NCBI GenBank assembly: GCA_003501485.1
Contig: DNPJ01000136.1
Span: 1-17,721, forward strand
Direction: 5' to 3'
Source: Bacillota bacterium
GTDB lineage: Bacteria; Bacillota_I; Bacilli_A; RFN20; CAG-826
DNA: 17,721 nucleotides
Below the pieces are notes generated by a model. That model ran no database searches. It had not been told where the DNA came from and was given only the letters and a program-made list of their open reading frames with translations. This document shows, piece by piece, positions 14,828 through 17,721 of the stretch. The translations under genes were made by a program, and so were the position numbers. Numbering within the stretch: the first letter of the stretch is position 1; the number at the start of each line of letters is the position of its first letter.

Positions 14828-15740
14828 TAAAACAATTATGTTTGAAGAAATCAACCATTGTTTGATTGCATTTTTCGCCTTCATCTACGAATAAAAAATG
14901 ATTGTAAACATGACCTATTTGTTTTTTTGAGCTTGTTTCAATAAATGTTTGAACATTAAGATTTAATTTTTCTGCATCTTTTTTAAGTTTCAACGATTGA
15001 AAATTAAACATATCATGATACGATGTCGTATTTAACAAAGGAGAAATTTTATATCCACTTTTAATATATTCTCGCGGAGAATTTTTCTTAACATATTCTT
15101 TATCAAAGCAATATTTCGACAAAACTTTTTTTAAATTTCTTTTAGTAACATATTTCAACCCAAAAGGAATAAGTGATGCATAATCATACATGGTTGAATT
15201 TAAAGCTATACATTTGACATTAATTTCTTTATTTACTGAAAAGCCATAATAATCAGATATTTCTTTGTAATGCATTAATAAATCAAGCATTAATGCCATA
15301 TGACCACCAGCACTATCACCCATAAAACATAAATTAGAAAAATCAATTTCAAAATTGTACCTATTCTCGTAAGCATAATTTAAAGCACAAACAATATCTT
15401 TCATTTGTTCTTTAAAATCGACATCATCGTCATTCATTAAACGATAATTTATGGAAATCACAGTAAAACCCTTATCAACAAACCACGAATTAAAAATTTG
15501 TGAATCTTCTTTGGTTCCGTGTATGTAGCCGCCTCCATGGATATAAAAAAGAGTAATTCCGTTTTCTTTGCCTAAAACAGGCTTTAATATATCAAGTTTA
15601 TGAAAAATATTCCCATCATCTATATAAGGTAGATCTTTCATGATTGAAAAATTGCCAAATGATTTATGAGACTTTGCAAAATCCCTATCTCCATTAGCCA
15701 TTGCTTTTTTAAATATGAATAAAGGAATTTTGATAAACAT
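14820..15740 (-). CDS. HSL-family alpha/beta hydrolase
   Basis: A 306-residue putative carboxylesterase of the hormone-sensitive-lipase-like alpha/beta hydrolase group. Visible are the oxyanion-hole motif HGGG (68-71), the nucleophile elbow GDSAGG (141-146) with Ser143, a likely acid at Asp243 (YHDMFNFQ) and the catalytic His277 (IGHVY). No clear signal peptide is seen; the N terminus MFIKIPLFIFKKA is only mildly hydrophobic, so a cytoplasmic or membrane-associated enzyme is likely. It begins 2 nt after the metG stop with no SD, so it depends on coupling, and ends 28 nt before the decarboxylase-deiminase gene. The substrate is not predictable; family members hydrolyse short acyl esters. Confidence 0.88.
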   Translation of the reverse strand: MFIKIPLFIFKKAMANGDRDFAKSHKSFGNFSIMKDLPYIDDGNIFHKLDILKPVLGKENGITLFYIHGGGYIHGTKEDSQIFNSWFVDKGFTVISINYRLMNDDDVDFKEQMKDIVCALNYAYENRYNFEIDFSNLCFMGDSAGGHMALMLDLLMHYKEISDYYGFSVNKEINVKCIALNSTMYDYASLIPFGLKYVTKRNLKKVLSKYCFDKEYVKKNSPREYIKSGYKISPLLNTTSYHDMFNFQSLKLKKDAEKLNLNVQTFIETSSKKQIGHVYNHFLFVDEGEKCNQTMVDFFKHNCFIE

Positions 15741-15742
15741 AA

Positions 15743-17323
15743 TTATTTTGAAGTAATCGATTCAATGAATTCGGTTTCTTTGGCGATATCAAGCCTTGGA
15801 AACAAAGGATTTCCTTTGCTAACAACGCAGCCTTCAAATGGACAGAAAATATGATTTATCTCGTATCCTTGCAATTCTTTTTTAACGCCAAATTGAGCAT
15901 ATACTTTTTCTGAAGTTTCGACTAGAACAGGAGAAAGAAGTTTCGTACAAACAATAATAGTATTTACCAAAATGTGCATCACATTTGCAAGTTCATCTAT
16001 TTTATTTTCTTTTGCTAAAACCCACGGTTGAGTTTCTTCAATATATTTATTTGCAGAATTTAATAAATCAGTTACAGCATTTAAGCCTTCGCTAACTTTT
16101 AGATCGTCCATATACTCTTCATATGTTGATATTGTTTTTTCAGTCAAATCTCTCATATGTTGGTCTTTTGAGGATAATTTATTTAAATGAGGAACGACTC
16201 CACCGAAATACTTATTAATCATAGCGGTTGTACGATTAATTAAATTTCCATAATTATTTGCTAAATCAACATTTGTTCTTTCAGCGAATAATTCAGGAGA
16301 AAATCTCCCATCACTTCCAAACGCAAACTCGCGAGCAAGGAACCATCTAACAGCATCAACGCCATATCTTTCAATTAAAGGTAATGGTGAAACAACATTT
16401 CCTTTAGATTTAGACATCTTTTCGCCGTTTATATCTAGTAGACCATGAACAAAGATTCTATCAGGAAGTCTTAGCCCAAGACCCATTAAAAACATCGGCC
16501 AATATATAACATGAAAACGCGATATATCCGCTCCAACAATATGAACTATTTCTGTATTAGGGTCTTCCCAGAATTTTTTGAATAATTCTGGATGGTCGCT
16601 ATCATATCCGAGCGCGCTTATGTAATTTGTCAAAGCATCCATCCAAACATAAATGACATGTTTTGGATTTTCTTTAATTTGAATACCCCAATCAAAAGAG
16701 GTTCTAGAAACACATAAATCGTTTAAACCTGGTTTAATAAAAGTGTTCATCATTTCGTTTTTTCTTGAAATAGGCAAAATGAATTTTGGATTTTCATCCA
16801 TAATCTTTAATAATGGTTTAAGGTACTTATTTGTTTTGAAAAAATATGCTTCTTCACTATCTCTATGAACTGGTCTATGACAATCAGGGCATAAATGGTC
16901 TTCACCTACTTGTGTATCAGTCCAGAACGATTCACAAGGTGTACAATACCATCCTTCATATTTTCCTAAATAGATATCGTCGTTTTTATATAATTTCGAA
17001 AACACATCTTGAACAACTTTGACATGTCTTTCTTGAGTTGTGCGAATAAAATCGTCGTTACTTATTCTCAATGCTTTCCATAAATTTTGGAAGTTTGTTG
17101 CAATTTCATCAACATATTGTTGGGGAGTAACTCCTTTTTCCATGGCTTTCTTTTGAATTTTTTCACCATGTTCATCGGTTCCGGTTAAGAAAAATGTTTC
17201 CACTCCTCTTAATCTTTTATATCTCGCTAAAATATCGCACATCACTGTGCAATAAGCATGACCAATATGTGCATTAGCGCTTGGATAATAAATAGGTGTT
17301 GTAATATAGAACTTGTTTTTCAT
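15743..17323 (-). CDS. metG: Methionine-tRNA ligase, short form
   Basis: The enzyme charges tRNA-Met with methionine for initiation and elongation. The product has 526 residues with HIGH (19-22), the zinc knuckle Cys127, Cys130, Cys145 and Cys148, KMSKS (302-306) and the anticodon-binding helical domain (about 370-490) including TQPWVLAKE. It ends near NPLFPRLD and lacks the C-terminal tRNA-binding domain present in the roughly 660-residue B. subtilis enzyme. The start ATG 17321-17323 is chosen because AAGGAG lies 8 nt upstream and the protein then begins with the conserved KFYITTPIYYPS; an upstream in-frame ATG at 17371 adds 16 unsupported residues and overlaps the preceding gene. No T-box fits in the 32-nt gap. 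It heads the row metG-hydrolase-decarboxylase/deiminase-aguB. Confidence 0.97.
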   Translation of the reverse strand: MKNKFYITTPIYYPSANAHIGHAYCTVMCDILARYKRLRGVETFFLTGTDEHGEKIQKKAMEKGVTPQQYVDEIATNFQNLWKALRISNDDFIRTTQERHVKVVQDVFSKLYKNDDIYLGKYEGWYCTPCESFWTDTQVGEDHLCPDCHRPVHRDSEEAYFFKTNKYLKPLLKIMDENPKFILPISRKNEMMNTFIKPGLNDLCVSRTSFDWGIQIKENPKHVIYVWMDALTNYISALGYDSDHPELFKKFWEDPNTEIVHIVGADISRFHVIYWPMFLMGLGLRLPDRIFVHGLLDINGEKMSKSKGNVVSPLPLIERYGVDAVRWFLAREFAFGSDGRFSPELFAERTNVDLANNYGNLINRTTAMINKYFGGVVPHLNKLSSKDQHMRDLTEKTISTYEEYMDDLKVSEGLNAVTDLLNSANKYIEETQPWVLAKENKIDELANVMHILVNTIIVCTKLLSPVLVETSEKVYAQFGVKKELQGYEINHIFCPFEGCVVSKGNPLFPRLDIAKETEFIESITSK

Positions 17324-17355
17324 ATGAGGTACTCCTTGTTCTTTTTTTATATTAT

Positions 17356-17721
17356 TTATTTTATACCACAAATCTTTTTTGTATTAGAGTTTGTTGATCC
17401 CCAAATTTTACATGCGTATTCAGGATGATCAATAAAAGGATTTCTATTACCTTGTCCTTTGGCATCCTCAGCAATAGTTTTGTTTCTATTTTGTTCGACT
17501 CTTAGTTCAAGAGGCGCATCTTCTGATGTGCTTGGTAAATATTGAAGATTCCATTTGAGCAAATCTGATAATTTGCCCATATTATTTCCACTTATGCTAG
17601 TGGAATCCACTATTCCTAAGTTGGTATCCGCAATAAGACAATAGAAAACAATTCTAGCGGATATTCCGCGATAATTTTTAACACCTTCACTTCCTGGATC
17701 ATATGCGCCACTTTCCGCAAA
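17356..17721 (-). CDS. Endonuclease I-family nuclease, C-terminal part (partial)
   Basis: This is the 3' end of a gene that continues beyond the right edge; about 121 residues are visible in an unbroken frame from the last base of the window. The sequence resembles the C-terminal half of the endonuclease I family (extracellular or periplasmic DNases/RNases such as B. subtilis BsnA): RGISARIVFYCLIADTN, then MGKLSDLLKWNLQ, then EQNRNKTIAEDAKGQGNRNP and FIDHPEYACKIW. The RN and QGNRNPFIDHPE signatures are typical. The expected upstream catalytic His region and any signal peptide lie outside the window. A GTG at 17608-17610 is internal, not a start. The gene ends 32 nt upstream of metG with no terminator, so read-through or an internal promoter may serve metG. 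Confidence 0.9.
   Translation of the reverse strand, partial: FAESGAYDPGSEGVKNYRGISARIVFYCLIADTNLGIVDSTSISGNNMGKLSDLLKWNLQYLPSTSEDAPLELRVEQNRNKTIAEDAKGQGNRNPFIDHPEYACKIWGSTNSNTKKICGIK

Noticed and set aside
17324..17355. T-box riboswitch upstream of metG
   Set aside because: Only 32 nt separate metG from the preceding gene, with no room for a T-box leader.
17324..17371. Longer metG start at 17371
   Set aside because: It overlaps the upstream nuclease gene, adds residues not conserved in MetG, and ignores the good AAGGAG placed for the ATG at 17321-17323.
17608..17610. GTG start of a separate 84-residue protein
   Set aside because: The same frame stays open to the window edge and carries endonuclease I-like sequence upstream, so this is an internal Val codon.
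1..17721. CRISPR arrays, insertion sequences, tRNA or rRNA genes
   Set aside because: No regularly spaced repeats, transposase frames, terminal inverted repeats or structural RNA sequence were seen; the window is almost fully covered by protein genes.

Overview
The window is AT-rich (about one third G+C by eye), tightly packed and bacterial. The gene order at the left end, dnaX-ebfC-recR-tmk-holB-ricT-rsmI, is the classic replication/repair block of low-GC Gram-positive bacteria (compare Bacillus subtilis dnaX-yaaK-recR...tmk...holB-yaaT...yabC-metS). RicT and YfhO are also typical of that phylum. UGG encodes Trp and no frame needs UGA as a sense codon, so the standard bacterial code applies. 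All 17 visible stops are UAA (14) or UAG (3). The best guess is an uncultured Bacilli-type Firmicute, perhaps an Erysipelotrichia- or Mollicutes-related lineage. This placement is an inference from gene content and composition only.

Left part (1-4684, plus strand): the 3' end of dnaX, then ebfC, recR, tmk, holB, ricT and rsmI, with gaps of 1-12 nt or overlaps, read as one operon. These genes cover the clamp loader (tau/gamma and delta'), recombinational repair, dTMP kinase, the RNase Y specificity factor RicT and a 16S rRNA 2'-O-methyltransferase. An 18-bp perfect palindrome lies where rsmI meets the next gene head-on.

Middle part (4749-10293, minus strand): a large YfhO-type membrane protein stands alone. 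Upstream of it is a three-gene operon: a DUF1538-like, internally duplicated multi-pass membrane protein followed by two different P-II-like small proteins. This looks like a transporter or channel with its own pair of nucleotide-sensing regulators, and is the least described unit here.

Right part (10392-17721, minus strand): reading leftwards, the 3' end of an endonuclease I-type nuclease, metG, an HSL-type alpha/beta hydrolase, a fusion of an arginine decarboxylase-like enzyme with agmatine deiminase, N-carbamoylputrescine amidase (aguB), and an RluA-family pseudouridine synthase. The fusion plus aguB form a complete two-gene route from arginine to putrescine through agmatine and N-carbamoylputrescine, with the first two enzymes on one 876-residue chain.

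Translation starts fall into two classes. Some have a clear Shine-Dalgarno. The others either sit in an overlap or short gap behind an upstream stop codon, or lie directly behind a promoter-like -10 box, which suggests leaderless mRNAs for yfhO, the DUF1538 gene and the decarboxylase-deiminase gene.
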